A stretch of DNA of 64,000 nt. Origin: JASGTU01 sp963821815. GTDB taxonomy: Bacteria; Chloroflexota; Anaerolineae; Caldilineales; Caldilineaceae. The DNA lies in NCBI GenBank assembly GCA_963821815.1, contig CAWGFG010000006.1, forward strand, positions 186,001 through 250,000, read 5' to 3'. Positions 27,180-36,535 of the stretch are shown here, piece by piece. Numbering within the stretch: position 1 is the stretch's first letter; each line of letters starts with the position of its first letter. The position numbers were made by a program, and so were the translations under genes. The notes below the pieces were generated by a model. The model was given only the letters and a program-made list of their open reading frames with translations. It had not been told where the DNA came from and made no database searches.

Positions 27180-27812
27180 CTAGTAGGGCCGACGTTCAGG
27201 AGTCCTGTAAGCTCTCTCGGACGGCAGGCGATAGGACATTTCTCGCTGCTGCGTGTAATAGGCGCCATTTGGTCGCTGCGATTGCGATGCAGTTGGACTA
27301 GTGCTTTTCAGGAATCTGCCGACAAAGAATCCGATTCCAAGCGCCACCGCGGCTGTCAGCTCCGGCTGTCGTTGGGCCATGTCCCGCAAGTCTCGCATGA
27401 AATCATTGGCACTATGCTCCTGCAGATAAACGGAGAACTGGTCCACCTGATCTGCGGCAATGTCTGCATAATTAGCCAAGAGCTGATCATCCTGATCGCT
27501 CAGTTCCTTGCCGGTATGCCGCAGCGTCTCTGCGACCGAACCTAACCGGTCACCGGCTTGAGTTGTGCGTTGGTCAATCTGAGACTCTGCCTCGTCAGTC
27601 ACCTGTTGAGCAGTTTCTGAAGCCTTCTGTTTGACCTGATCCACAACCTCAGAAGCCTTCTCTTTTGCTTCGTCTACCTTTTCAGAAGCTACATTCTTCG
27701 CTTCCTGAGCGGTGTCTGCCGCTTTCTGCTGTGGATCTTTCTCAGTATAAGTACCGCTCGTGTGCTGTGAGGCAGTGGTGCTTGTTCTCTGTCCGTTGCC
27801 TTTGGTAGCCAT
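27180..27812 (-). CDS. Hypothetical coiled-coil protein with one membrane segment
   Basis: 210 residues. The N-terminal 100 residues are charged, Ala-rich helix with near-repeats (ASEKVDEAKEKASEVVDQV; KQKASETAQQVTDEAESQID), resembling LEA proteins. Residues about 145-170 (PELTAAVALGIGFFVGRFLK) form a membrane segment, and the last 40 residues are Arg/Tyr/Gln-rich. AAAGGAGCGAG precedes the ATG at 27812. Position and style match the DUF3618/holin-X pair 100 bases downstream, so it probably belongs to the same stress operon. I do not know a specific function. Confidence 0.75.
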   Translation of the reverse strand: MATKGNGQRTSTTASQHTSGTYTEKDPQQKAADTAQEAKNVASEKVDEAKEKASEVVDQVKQKASETAQQVTDEAESQIDQRTTQAGDRLGSVAETLRHTGKELSDQDDQLLANYADIAADQVDQFSVYLQEHSANDFMRDLRDMAQRQPELTAAVALGIGFFVGRFLKSTSPTASQSQRPNGAYYTQQREMSYRLPSERAYRTPERRPY

Positions 27813-27929
27813 TTCTCGCTCCTTTTCATAATGCCCTATGCGGGCGTCCTGTATTTGCCGTTTCTAACTTAGCTTGACGATAGGTCGTTGTTCATTCGAC
27901 ACACCGTCCTGCATGATAAATGTCTCTAC

Positions 27930-28832
27930 CTATGTTGTTTGTTGCATTGAACTTGGTTGCTGCGGCTGTACTAGCCTGGCGTTCTCCGAAGGACGCAGGC
28001 CTCTTCCTAACCTTCGTGCGTATACTTGTGTGAACTCCGCGCCAAAAAAGAAGATCTGCGCCGAAAAGTATATCCAGAGCAGGAATACGATAATTGAGCC
28101 AGCTGCGCCGTATGCGGATGCCACTCCCTGTCTGCCCAAATAGATTCCAAGCAGGTAATTGCCGATACTAAAGAGTATGGCGGTTGCAAATGCGCCCCAC
28201 CACACATCCTCCCATGCGATCTCTGCGTCCGGAAGGATCTTAAAGATAGACGCAAACAGAAGTGTGAAGATCAGAAGTGAAACCAGCTGGTTAAGTAACT
28301 GCCAGATCCAGGGGATACCAGATAGTGATGCACCCAACTGAGCGTTCGCAAAAGTCAGCACGCTGCTGAGCATTAGCGAGACGACCAACAGAAAACCACT
28401 GGCCAATACCATAATGAATGACAGCAGCCGGTCCTTGACTGTGACCCACATGTCGGCGTCTGGTTTGAGCTCGACATCCCAGATTACATTCATTGCATTC
28501 TGCAGCTGCGCAAAGACATTGGATGCACCCCAGAGCAGCACGATAACACCGATTATGCCAGCTATACTTGCCGTTTGTGGTTTATCCGCATTCTGTAAAA
28601 TCATCAGTAACGCATCAGAAGCCTGTGGCCCCATAACACCGCGAATTTGGTCTGCCAATTGTTGTCTAGCCGTATCTGTACCGTAAAAGAATCCGGCTAT
28701 AGTAATGGCCAATACAAGTAGAGGCGCGACGGAAATCACTGAGTAGAAGGCGAGTGCAGCCGCGAGCCGACTTGCGTCATCCTCACGCCACTCACTTATT
28801 GTGTTACGCAACATCTTCCATATCGTGTACAT
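27930..28832 (-). CDS. YihY/BrkB-family inner-membrane protein
   Basis: 300 residues with about six membrane segments. LAAALAFYSVISVAPLLVLA is the family's first conserved segment, followed by GIIGVIVLLWGASNVFAQLQ, NAMNVIWDV and GAAGSIIVFLLWIYFSAQIF. The last 25 residues are basic and Gln-rich, as is common. YihY was once called RNase BN by mistake; its role is uncharacterised, with suggestions of lipid or polysaccharide transport. It is the first gene of the minus-strand stress block. Confidence 0.92.
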   Translation of the reverse strand: MYTIWKMLRNTISEWREDDASRLAAALAFYSVISVAPLLVLAITIAGFFYGTDTARQQLADQIRGVMGPQASDALLMILQNADKPQTASIAGIIGVIVLLWGASNVFAQLQNAMNVIWDVELKPDADMWVTVKDRLLSFIMVLASGFLLVVSLMLSSVLTFANAQLGASLSGIPWIWQLLNQLVSLLIFTLLFASIFKILPDAEIAWEDVWWGAFATAILFSIGNYLLGIYLGRQGVASAYGAAGSIIVFLLWIYFSAQIFFFGAEFTQVYARRLGRGLRPSENARLVQPQQPSSMQQTT

Positions 28833-29198
28833 TCTCTATAACTGATCCTTTGTCGCTTTCTTGACCATGCACTCATGCCTATGAGTCGATGAGAAAGTTG
28901 CCAATCTGCATGTAAAGGCATAAGGGTCTTGTGTCGCACGAGATCTAGTCGACCTCTTTCAGTCATCGCGACAACACCTTTAGTGTAGAAAGTATTACCA
29001 GAAACGGCTATAGGTATCGATATGCCTAGCAGATATAGTTTTGGCTATATCCAGGGACTGGGAGAGGCGTTAAGGCGGCGTTTACCGAGAAAGCATATGG
29101 TCTGGGACGGTGGCAGTAACTGGTGCCTTGGCAACATGATAGAAGCAACATAGGCGGAGAATGAGTTTGCTGCATGGCATCCCGGATCGGTGGAGACT
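28833..29198. other. Degraded 3' part of the solute-binding protein gene
   Basis: No intact gene. Minus-strand frames here (for example the 82-codon frame 29026-29274, beginning ARLFAATAADALATNDVHMS) may be scrambled pieces of the C-terminal lobe of the solute-binding protein truncated at 29199. The frames are too short to prove it. Confidence 0.35.
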
Positions 29199-29711
29199 TC
29201 AAGTCACATAAAGACATATGTACATCATTGGTAGCGAGAGCGTCCGCTGCAGTTGCAGCAAACAGTCTTGCCATACCATATAGTAGTAATAGTCCAGAAC
29301 GAGCATGGAAGGAGGAGCGCCTACATAGCAGTGGTTTTTATAGAAGGGAAGTGAAAACGATACGTCCTTGCGCCACGCGTTGTCGCTATTGATGCCTCCG
29401 ATCACGAAGTCAAGGTCTCGGCTACCAAGGCAAGTGAATAGTTCTTGGCTGGATGCGATTTGCCAATCCACCGTCACACCGAGTTCATCAGCGAAACCTG
29501 TAATGATGTCTGCCTCAACTCCTGTGACGGAGCTATCTCGCACCGATACAAAGGGCGGATGGTCAATCGCGCCAACGCGCATCGTTTGTCGCGCCAACAC
29601 CTGATTGAGTGTATGCTGCGGATCCTTCGGGTAGCTACTGCATCCAGAGTTCACTGTCACCAGAATTGCTAATAGAAGTAGTAGTATTATGCGAAGGCCT
29701 CTCTTCATCAT
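29199..29711 (-). pseudogene. Family-3 extracellular solute-binding lipoprotein, C terminus lost
   Basis: 170 residues as read. Residues 1-24 form a signal with lipobox VNSGCSS. LARQTMRVGAIDHPPFVSVR, TGVEADIITGFADELGVTVD and GSRDLDFVIGGINSDNAWR are conserved in the first lobe of polar-amino-acid ABC transporter binding proteins. After YKNHCYVGAPPS the sequence turns into LDYYYYMVWQDCLLQ, which is not family-like, and stops about 80-100 residues early. A frameshift near 29290 is the simplest explanation. No permease or ATPase gene is adjacent. Confidence 0.65.
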
Positions 29712-30109
29712 GTTTTTCTGCGGCAGGAGGTCGGCTCTGTATGGCGCTATGGCTCATTTCTCCCATGTCGTGGTCACTGGACCAATATTGTGTTTATGTA
29801 AACTAGAGATGATTGTATGTGCTGCTTCCCTTCGGAAGAAGTTTTGCCTGCCCGCCCAGCTAGCTTTGCGTTTCTTTTACGAGAGCCGATAACTTACCAG
29901 CGTATTACAATGCTCTACTCTGTCTCGCGGCAATGGATTCGCGCGATCTATACCGGTTTCCATTACCGATCGACCAGTTGATGTACAGGCGACTCATCAA
30001 GCTTTCAGCTATGTTTGAGACATCAGACGCGCCTCTCCGGCTAAGCATGCTGTAAATAGCGTCTGACATGCAGACATAAGTTGAGTAATAGTTGAGAAAG
30101 GAAAGTACG
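29712..30109. other. Intergenic region, no gene seen
   Basis: Divergent upstream regions of the solute-binding remnant (minus) and the CsbD gene (plus). I see no RNA gene or repeat, and no ORF with a ribosome site. Confidence 0.5.
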
Positions 30110-30310
30110 ATGAATAAAGATACGCTCAAGGGTAATTGGAACCAGTTCAAAGGAAGCGTGAAAGAGCAGTGGGGTAAGCTGACGGACGATGATATGACGC
30201 AAGCTGAGGGGAATTACGATCAGCTTGTGGGCAGGATCCAGGAGCGCTACGGCTATGATAAGGAGCAAGCGCAACGAGAAGTGGACGATCGGATGAAAAC
30301 CCATAATTAG
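30110..30310 (+). CDS. CsbD-family stress protein
   Basis: 66 residues from the ATG at 30110, preceded by GAGAAAGGAAAG; a start 18 bases upstream lacks support. MNKDTLKGNWNQFKGSVKEQ, then DDMTQAEGNYDQLVGRIQER and a YGY-x-KEQAQREVDD end are the complete CsbD pattern. These short hydrophilic proteins are strongly induced by SigB- or RpoS-type general stress; the mechanism is not known. It lies 90 bases upstream of a DUF892 gene. The same CsbD/DUF892 pairing is seen in less perfect form at 10356 and 12220. Confidence 0.92.
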   Translation: MNKDTLKGNWNQFKGSVKEQWGKLTDDDMTQAEGNYDQLVGRIQERYGYDKEQAQREVDDRMKTHN

Positions 30311-30400
30311 TCTGCTTAGCTATCAGGAAAGCGAGCGAGCTTTCTGGGTAGGAGCCCGACAGTAGCACATTTCTGGTATTGAGAAGAGGAGGTAAGTACT

Positions 30401-30886
30401 ATCAAACTGGCCAATTTAAAGAAACTCTATGTAGACCAGTTGAAAGATTTGTACAGCGCCGAGAACCAGTTGACGGATGCGCTCCCGAAAATGGCAGCAG
30501 CTGCGTCCTCATCGGAACTGCAACTGGCGTTTGAGAAACACCTGAAACAGACGAAGACGCACGTTCAACGTATTGAAGATATCTTTGAAGACCTCGACTA
30601 TTCACCACGCGGTGAGAAGTGTAAGGCGATGGAAGGCCTAATCGAAGAAGCGAGTGACGTGATGAGCGAGGAAGGCGAGCCAGAAGTCCTAGACGCTGCG
30701 ATCATTGCGGCGTCGCAGAGAGTTGAACACTATGAGATTTCTGCCTATGGCACTGCTCGTACCTATGCGCATCTGCTAGGTTATTCTGAGGCTGCGGACA
30801 CGCTCCAGACGACGTTAAATGAAGAGTATGATACCGACAATAAGTTGGATGAGTTGGCCAAGTCAATCAATGTAGAGGCCATGTAG
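30401..30886 (+). CDS. DUF892 (YciE/YciF) ferritin-like protein with an apparent ATC start
   Basis: 161 residues if begun at ATC 30401. The alignment with the paralogue at 12220 (MKLNSMKDLYIEQLSDLYSA) places IKLANLKKLYVDQLKDLYSA at the same N terminus, and a strong GAGGAGG site ends 8 bases before this ATC. No ATG, GTG or TTG lies between that site and a TTG at 30440, which would remove the first helix. The remaining family features are intact (ASQRVEHYEISAYG; LQTTLNEEYDTDNKLDEL). Either AUC is used as the start or a former ATG has mutated. The di-iron ferritin-like fold is predicted. Confidence 0.8.
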   Translation: MKLANLKKLYVDQLKDLYSAENQLTDALPKMAAAASSSELQLAFEKHLKQTKTHVQRIEDIFEDLDYSPRGEKCKAMEGLIEEASDVMSEEGEPEVLDAAIIAASQRVEHYEISAYGTARTYAHLLGYSEAADTLQTTLNEEYDTDNKLDELAKSINVEAM

Positions 30887-30943
30887 CCCTAGGACACAGT
30901 CGCTTCCATATTCACTGTGCGTCTAGGCAGTGGAAGATCTTCT

Positions 30944-30976
30944 GAGCGACGCCGGGTGGACAAGCCGGCGTCGCTC
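30944..30976 (+). terminator. Hairpin after the DUF892 gene
   Basis: GAGCGACGCCGG at 30944-30955 pairs perfectly with CCGGCGTCGCTC at 30965-30976 around a 9-base loop, 58 bases after the DUF892 stop codon. No T-run follows. It probably ends or protects the csbD-DUF892 transcript. The rest of 30887-31298 shows no gene. Confidence 0.65.
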
Positions 30977-31298
30977 CATGAATTTCACCTCTATGGCCCG
31001 GTCGGCTGTAGGGGTATTCTTTAGCGTGTCATAGCTGTTCTGCACGCTACATCGCGTTCAATGATAGGGTATCTAGCGATTGGAGAAGCCTTCTGCGTAC
31101 GCGCGAGAGTAATCGGCGCCTGTCCTCCCGTGGATTTTCCAATGCGTGGTTGTTGGTAACGATCGCATGCAGGTGCGGTCGCCGGTATCACGATCATTTC
31201 TGTGAATATTGCGGATGTTGCCGCGTGTACGACAACCATAGAAATATGAACCCGCATGCAGTAAGCATGTGTGCAACAGCCTCAATCGGGAAAAAACT

Positions 31299-32570
31299 AT
31301 GCGAAACTTATCAATAAAGGTACATGCGGGGGAAGGCAAACGCGTCCTCGACCTCATACGCGAGAACGGAGGCGTCAATGTCTCCTTGATTGACGCAGTC
31401 GATGACGAGCGTGACTGGAACCTGCTCTTTGTTTCGACAAACAATCGCTCCGTCGGCCCATTGCTTGACGCTTTGCAGCGTTTTCCGGAGGCGCAAATCA
31501 CCCTTCATCCCCGAAACGTAATGCCGATGCGACCTCCGCCTGACCAGATTGCCAATGAGATAACAGACGTCAGTCTGCGAAGTCCCATAGAGGTGTGGCT
31601 GAACGGCCTTCAGAGTATTGGCTCCTGGAAAGGCTTCCTCTCCTACACAGTGGCAGCCAGTGCGGTGGTGTGGGTGGGTATGTTCACTGACAACGTCTAT
31701 CTTCTGGTCGCAGCTATGTTGATTGCACCGTTTGCCGGACCTGCCATGAACGTAGCGATTGGCACCGCTAGCGGCGATGGAAAACTTGTCTGGCGCAGCC
31801 TATTACGATACTTTTCGTCGCTGCTGTTGATGGTGGCTCTCACATTTGTGCTGAGTATTGTGCTGGGTTCGAAGATGGCATCAGAGATGATGATTGCCAC
31901 AAGCGAAGTATCCTCTGTGGCTGTTCTTCTACCGCTGGCTGCAGGTACTGCCGGCGCGTTGAACTTGGTTCAGGCAGAGCGCAGCAGTCTTGTTGCAGGG
32001 GCGGCTGTTGGCATGCTGGTCGCCGCGTCCCTGTCTCCACCAGCGGCTCTGATAGGGATGGCTGCTGCTGCTGGTCGTTTTGACATGAGTCTTAGCGGGC
32101 TATTTCTATTGGTCATGCAGCTCTTAGCGATCAATATTGGAGGAGCGCTAACAATGCGAGTCGCCGGTATGAACGCAGAAAGGGCAAGGGGTCCGAGCGG
32201 AAATTCATGGATCTTTCGAGCCTCGATGGCTGTGGCGACGGTTCTCTTAGCGGGTATGCTCTTCCTTCAATTCTACACCCCTGTCGAGCTGCAGCGATCG
32301 ACCATTCAGGCGCATGCCGTAGGGGCTGTCGAGCAGGCGGTGCAAAATATTGAAAACGCAGAACTCATCGCAGTACAAGTGCGCTTCGCACAATCGTCGG
32401 GTTCCAATCCGAATGCGCTGCTCACGACAGTCTATGTGCAGCCGACTTCATCCACATCGTTAAACAATGAGGCCATCAGGGATAGTGTGAGTGAGGAGAT
32501 CAAACAGAAGCTTCGTGAATTAAGTCAAGAGATCGTACCATTGGTTGATGTAACGATTGTTCGCCAGTAG
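31299..32570 (+). CDS. DUF389 integral membrane protein
   Basis: 423 residues from the ATG at 31299. The N-terminal 95 residues are a soluble alpha/beta domain. Several membrane helices follow, beginning FLSYTVAASAVVWVGMFTDN and including the DUF389 hallmark LLVAAMLIAPFAGPAMNVAI, then LLPLAAGTAGALNLVQAERS and MLVAASLSPPAALIGMAAAA. A C-terminal domain of about 100 residues follows the last helix and is probably extracytoplasmic. DUF389 proteins are widespread and their transport substrate, if any, is unknown. The next gene, 84 bases on, is another membrane protein. Confidence 0.85.
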   Translation: MRNLSIKVHAGEGKRVLDLIRENGGVNVSLIDAVDDERDWNLLFVSTNNRSVGPLLDALQRFPEAQITLHPRNVMPMRPPPDQIANEITDVSLRSPIEVWLNGLQSIGSWKGFLSYTVAASAVVWVGMFTDNVYLLVAAMLIAPFAGPAMNVAIGTASGDGKLVWRSLLRYFSSLLLMVALTFVLSIVLGSKMASEMMIATSEVSSVAVLLPLAAGTAGALNLVQAERSSLVAGAAVGMLVAASLSPPAALIGMAAAAGRFDMSLSGLFLLVMQLLAINIGGALTMRVAGMNAERARGPSGNSWIFRASMAVATVLLAGMLFLQFYTPVELQRSTIQAHAVGAVEQAVQNIENAELIAVQVRFAQSSGSNPNALLTTVYVQPTSSTSLNNEAIRDSVSEEIKQKLRELSQEIVPLVDVTIVRQ

Positions 32571-32654
32571 AGCAGTGCTGCAGCTACCGATATCGGCGGT
32601 TCTATTGCATGTTAGGCAAACGAATTTCGCCCGAATATAGGAATCTACGGATAC

Positions 32655-33221
32655 ATGTCCGACAAGTCATTCACTGAGCTTTTCGATATCAACGTTAGTG
32701 CAGATACCCGGCGCGCCATATATGGCGGTCTTGCCGCCGCGATTATAGCAGTGCTAGGCATATGGGCCGTCGGGTTTACTAGTGGTAGGATTGCCCGTAT
32801 TCTGCTGCAGGCGACGCTGCCGTCCTTGCGCTTCCTTTGTTCGGCGGTTATGACATCTACAGCGTCTATTCTGGCGCTTATGCTGACACTGCTCAGCTTT
32901 AGCAGAAGTACCGATCAGAGATTAGCTTCGTCACACTATACGCGAGTTCGGCATATTGCCTTGATGGCGTGCGCAGTCTTTATTGCCGCCCTTGTTCTGC
33001 TGCTACTGCTTAGTATTCCGGTCAGCGAAGCCGAGAACGTGCCATCAAACTGGTATAGCACAATCTACTATATTATTCTTAGCTATGCTGCGCTGCTCGG
33101 CGGCGCTCTCATAGCCACCGTGTTGATGCTGTACCATGCAGTCCGAGATATAATTGGGGTGGTGCATCCAGAGAAATCGAGCAACCTCGTTGAGTCGGAA
33201 TCGGGCTCTCACCAAGACTAG
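32655..33221 (+). CDS. Four-helix membrane protein, unknown
   Basis: 188 residues with four hydrophobic segments: about 24-46 (GGLAAAIIAVLGIWAVGF), 60-82 (SAVMTSTASILALMLTLLSF), 98-120 (ALMACAVFIAALVLLLLLSI) and 135-160 (IILSYAALLGGALIATVLML). The short loop LSFSRSTDQRLASSHYTRVR recalls DUF2254-type proteins, but I cannot assign the family. It follows the DUF389 gene in the same direction and may share its transcript. The ribosome site is weak. Confidence 0.7.
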   Translation: MSDKSFTELFDINVSADTRRAIYGGLAAAIIAVLGIWAVGFTSGRIARILLQATLPSLRFLCSAVMTSTASILALMLTLLSFSRSTDQRLASSHYTRVRHIALMACAVFIAALVLLLLLSIPVSEAENVPSNWYSTIYYIILSYAALLGGALIATVLMLYHAVRDIIGVVHPEKSSNLVESESGSHQD

Positions 33222-34253
33222 GCAGGGTACAGCGACCGCATTCTGTAATGTAGAGGTGTGGAGTTGCTCTGGATCGGTCACTATTCTGCTGCGCTCAGCG
33301 CTACTTTTCCCGAGAACCTTGATAACCCTTAACGGTATCTAGTAGCCGTACTACTGATAAACTCGCTCTTCTGAATTGATCTCGTTGTACGCCACTACGT
33401 ACTAGTTGTACGCCACTACGTACTAGCATTCCACAGCACCATACCGCTGCTGAAATAGATTCCGGGAACAGAAGTGCCTCGTCCAACTCGTTCGTTTGGT
33501 CCGTACTGAATGGCAGCGTAATCTGCCGCCTCCTTCATTGTTTCACTAAAATCTTTGCCGTAACCCGGCGGGAAATACCACTTTTCCGGACAGCGTACTT
33601 AAGCTATGATTCCGTCTCATTAGCTTCTCGTTATCCTAGCTTGTTCAGACAGGCTGCAGTTTTACCGAACAACGCATGTACTCGCTGGACCACATAGATT
33701 TCTAGTATGCAGATAGATGTGCCGACAACAGATTTGCTCCATACGAAACTCCAGTGGCCGCAAACGCCAAACTCTTTTTACCTCGGTTGTGCCTCCACGC
33801 TGATCCACTCTTTCGCACTTCTACCTCTCAAGGCCCAGAGATACGCCCTAGCTTCGCCCTAACTACGACCTTTGACGTTACCGCCCTACAACAGGACGCG
33901 GTACAGTATTGGCATGACTACTGTCCTGACTTCGTGTCTTCCCTTATTCCTCAGACCGAGCACATATGGGACTAAAGTGTCGAGGTGCGTGCCAGCAAAG
34001 AGGGGCGACCGCCTGCAAGGCACGGGCGTGTTGGTGCGCTCGCAAGAGTGTGAGCTCCGGTGTATACGCTGTCCGTCGAGCTGCATGAACGGGCAGCACT
34101 GTTTGGCGTGTTGTATGTGCTTTACGGATTCCATATGACCATCCTTTCAGTTTGGCGATTGCTCGACATAGATACGGATGTAGGCAGCTAGCCGGCGCCT
34201 TAGAATTGGGATGGCTCATAAATGTGCAGTGAAGTAATATAGGTTGGGAGCGT
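33222..34253. other. Gene-poor stretch of 1 kb
   Basis: No gene is recognised. The only structured element is a 21-bp tandem direct repeat (33384-33425). Short plus frames such as 33754-33975 have no ribosome site or family resemblance. The region begins a run of remnants that continues to 38.6 kb. Confidence 0.4.
33384..33425. repeat. 21-bp unit repeated twice in tandem
   Basis: GTTGTACGCCACTACGTACTA occurs at 33384-33404 and again without a gap at 33405-33425, with no mismatch. The inner GTACG and CGTAC are partly palindromic. It lies in noncoding sequence; two copies are too few for a CRISPR or satellite. Confidence 0.85.
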
Positions 34254-34640
34254 ATGAAATCGAACCATCAAGCTACAGGCGTAGGTGCAGAGCTACGCGG
34301 ACTGCGCCCGCTCCAAAGGCTGCTTCTGCTGGATATCGTGCGGGACAAGGACTCACAGCTTGTTTTCTACTGGACTGCGGGTTTTTTCCTCCTAGGCACC
34401 TTTGTCTATCACTGGCTGGAGGGCTGGAGTTACCTCGATGCTCTCTACTTCTGCGTGATCAGCGTGGCGACAATTGGGTACGGCGATCTGACGCCGGTTA
34501 CGCCGGAGGCGAAGGTTTTCACCATCCTGTACGTGATAAACGGAATTGTCATCCTGCTCGCACTCTTTGACCGCATACGTGTTGTCCGCTCACAGTTGCC
34601 AGTTAAGCCAACGCGCGAAGAAACTAAGCGCGAGAGATAA
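34254..34640 (+). CDS. Two-helix potassium-channel-like protein
   Basis: 128 residues. Two membrane segments (about 36-55, LVFYWTAGFFLLGTFVYHWL, and 92-112, VFTILYVINGIVILLALFDR) flank a pore loop with VATIGYGDLTPV, the canonical selectivity filter of the ion-trans-2 family. No regulatory RCK domain is present, so it is a minimal KcsA-like pore. The start with MKSNHQATG has only a weak ribosome site. The role would be potassium conduction, relevant to osmotic or membrane-potential control. Confidence 0.88.
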   Translation: MKSNHQATGVGAELRGLRPLQRLLLLDIVRDKDSQLVFYWTAGFFLLGTFVYHWLEGWSYLDALYFCVISVATIGYGDLTPVTPEAKVFTILYVINGIVILLALFDRIRVVRSQLPVKPTREETKRER

Positions 34641-35497
34641 AGCGTACCTGCGGACGGGTTTCGTGATTAGGCCTGACAAAGTCTTGCAGAATTTCGCCGA
34701 TGGGATCGGCGTACGCCGTGCGCAACTGAGCATGGAGTGGGTAGACCAATTCGCGGCGGAACAAGCAGCAGTATCCAGCTCTCGAAATGTAGATCGAGCA
34801 GATACTGAATTGCTATCTGCCGGACGGCTGGGACATGGATCTGCTGTATATCCCCGCCAATACAAAGGGGCTGGCCATCTGCGTTCTATCGGCAAGATGC
34901 TTACGGTGAGTGCGTCGAACCTGTCGTGGCACGTTGGCAGCCCTGCGAACCTGCCGCCCTCGACCAAACGCGCTTTACTTTCTCCCGTGCTGGCGAGTTT
35001 CGGAGTGGCAGTTACGGTTGCCAAAACTTTCACTTGATCTAAATCTGGACACACGACACAATAGGTGTAGGCAGGGACGCACCGACCCATAGGCCTAGCG
35101 AGCGGCTGGCTTCGTTGCGAGCAATGCCAGGCTTGTTCGTGCCGCTGCTTGCCACTTACCGAGAGCTTTCGCCGTGCGTGGCGGTGTACGAGCGACTGAT
35201 AACCGAGGACGCCAAGGCGTGGGGTGATGAGCGTGCTGTCGAGGGCGCAGTTCGAACAACAAGCTCTGGCCGATCAAGTGACGGTGCTGCGTCCTTATTT
35301 CAGGGAGCACGTTGTGATTGAAGAGGCATCGACATTAGATGAGGTGTGTTGCGGCGGCCTGATCATAGCTACTCTGAGAATGATGTTGTCCGGCGCCTCT
35401 CAAAGCGCCGCTGTAAAAGTTTAGTTTCACCGCCGAAGCTGCAGTTGCTGCAGCCAAAGAACAACTTGTCATAATCCAGCAGAAGAAGGAGAGAAAC
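34641..35497 (+). other. Probable decayed gene(s), family not recognised
   Basis: The plus strand shows protein-like segments in different frames and no start-to-stop gene. Examples are VLQNFADGIGVRRAQLSMEW followed by DQFAAEQAAV in one frame (about 34680-34780), then LPDGWDMDLLYIPANTKGLA in another (about 34815-34880), then LFVPLLATYRELSPCVAVYE (about 35130-35190). The pattern of sensible peptides broken by frame changes suggests a pseudogene directly upstream of gnd. I could not name the ancestral protein. Confidence 0.4.
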
Positions 35498-36514
35498 ATG
35501 CAACTCGGGATGATTGGATTGGGACGAATGGGCGCGAACATGGTGCGCCGTTTGATGCGAGACGGCCATGAATGCGTCGTCTACGATCGCAACCCAGACG
35601 CCATCAAGGAGTTAGTGGGTGAGGGCGCTATCGGCGCCGCGTCACTAGATGAGTTTATCGAGAAGCTGGAGACGCCGAAGGTCGTGTGGCTGATGCTGCC
35701 GGCGGCAGTGGTTGATGCTTCGCTCAAGGATTTGACCACCCGCTTACAAAGCGGCGACATCGTTATCGACGGCGGTAATTCTTATTACATCGACGATATC
35801 CGTCGCGCCAAAGAGCTGGCGACAAAGGGGATTCACTACATTGATGTCGGCACGAGCGGAGGCGTATGGGGCCTGGAGCGCGGCTATTGCATGATGATCG
35901 GCGGTCCCATGGATGCAGTACAGCACATGGATCCGATCTTCAGTACGCTGGCACCAGGCCGCGGTGCGACCGAACGGACTCCGGGCCGTGAGAAGCTCGG
36001 CGGCACATCGGAGGAGGGCTATTTACATTGCGGGCCGAACGGGGCAGGGCATTTTGTTAAGATGGTACACAATGGAATCGAATACGGTATTATGGCGTCC
36101 TACGCCGAGGGTCTAAACATCCTCGAGCATGCTGATGTCGGTAATCAGAGCCGACAGGCCAGTGCCGAAATGACGCCGCTGCGCAATCCAGAGCACTATC
36201 AATATGATCTGAACCTGGCCGATATTGCTGAAGTATGGCGTCGCGGCAGCGTCATCTCTTCGTGGTTGCTCGATCTCACGGCAATCTCTCTTGTGGCTGA
36301 CGAATCACTCTCCGATTTTGAGGGCCACGTTTCCGATTCCGGAGAGGGACGCTGGACAATTCTAGCCGCCATCGAGGAGGGTACGCCCGCCGATGTCTTA
36401 GGCAGTGCATTGTTCGCTCGCTTCAGCTCGCGCGGCGAAGCAGACTACGCCGATAAGCTGCTTTCCGCCATGCGTTTCCAATTCGGCGGGCATCACGAAC
36501 TGCCAAGTCACTAA
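35498..36514 (+). CDS. gnd: 6-phosphogluconate dehydrogenase, decarboxylating (short GndA type)
   Basis: 338 residues. MQLGMIGLGRMGANMVRRLM is the NADP-binding motif. VVWLMLPAAVVDASLKDL, IDGGNSYYIDDIRRAKEL and YIDVGTSGGVWGLERGYCMM are family signatures, and GAGHFVKMVHNGIEYGIMAS contains the substrate-binding Lys and Asn. It oxidises 6-phosphogluconate to ribulose 5-phosphate and CO2 with NAD(P). AGAAGGAGAGAA precedes the ATG. It looks fully intact, whereas the zwf sequence starting 22 bases downstream is broken, so its usual upstream enzyme is missing locally. Confidence 0.95.
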   Translation: MQLGMIGLGRMGANMVRRLMRDGHECVVYDRNPDAIKELVGEGAIGAASLDEFIEKLETPKVVWLMLPAAVVDASLKDLTTRLQSGDIVIDGGNSYYIDDIRRAKELATKGIHYIDVGTSGGVWGLERGYCMMIGGPMDAVQHMDPIFSTLAPGRGATERTPGREKLGGTSEEGYLHCGPNGAGHFVKMVHNGIEYGIMASYAEGLNILEHADVGNQSRQASAEMTPLRNPEHYQYDLNLADIAEVWRRGSVISSWLLDLTAISLVADESLSDFEGHVSDSGEGRWTILAAIEEGTPADVLGSALFARFSSRGEADYADKLLSAMRFQFGGHHELPSH

Positions 36515-36535
36515 GCTCGCGCGGAGGAGCCTATT

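Noticed and set aside
33384..33425. CRISPR array
   Set aside because: Two abutting units with no spacer and no cas genes anywhere in the window.
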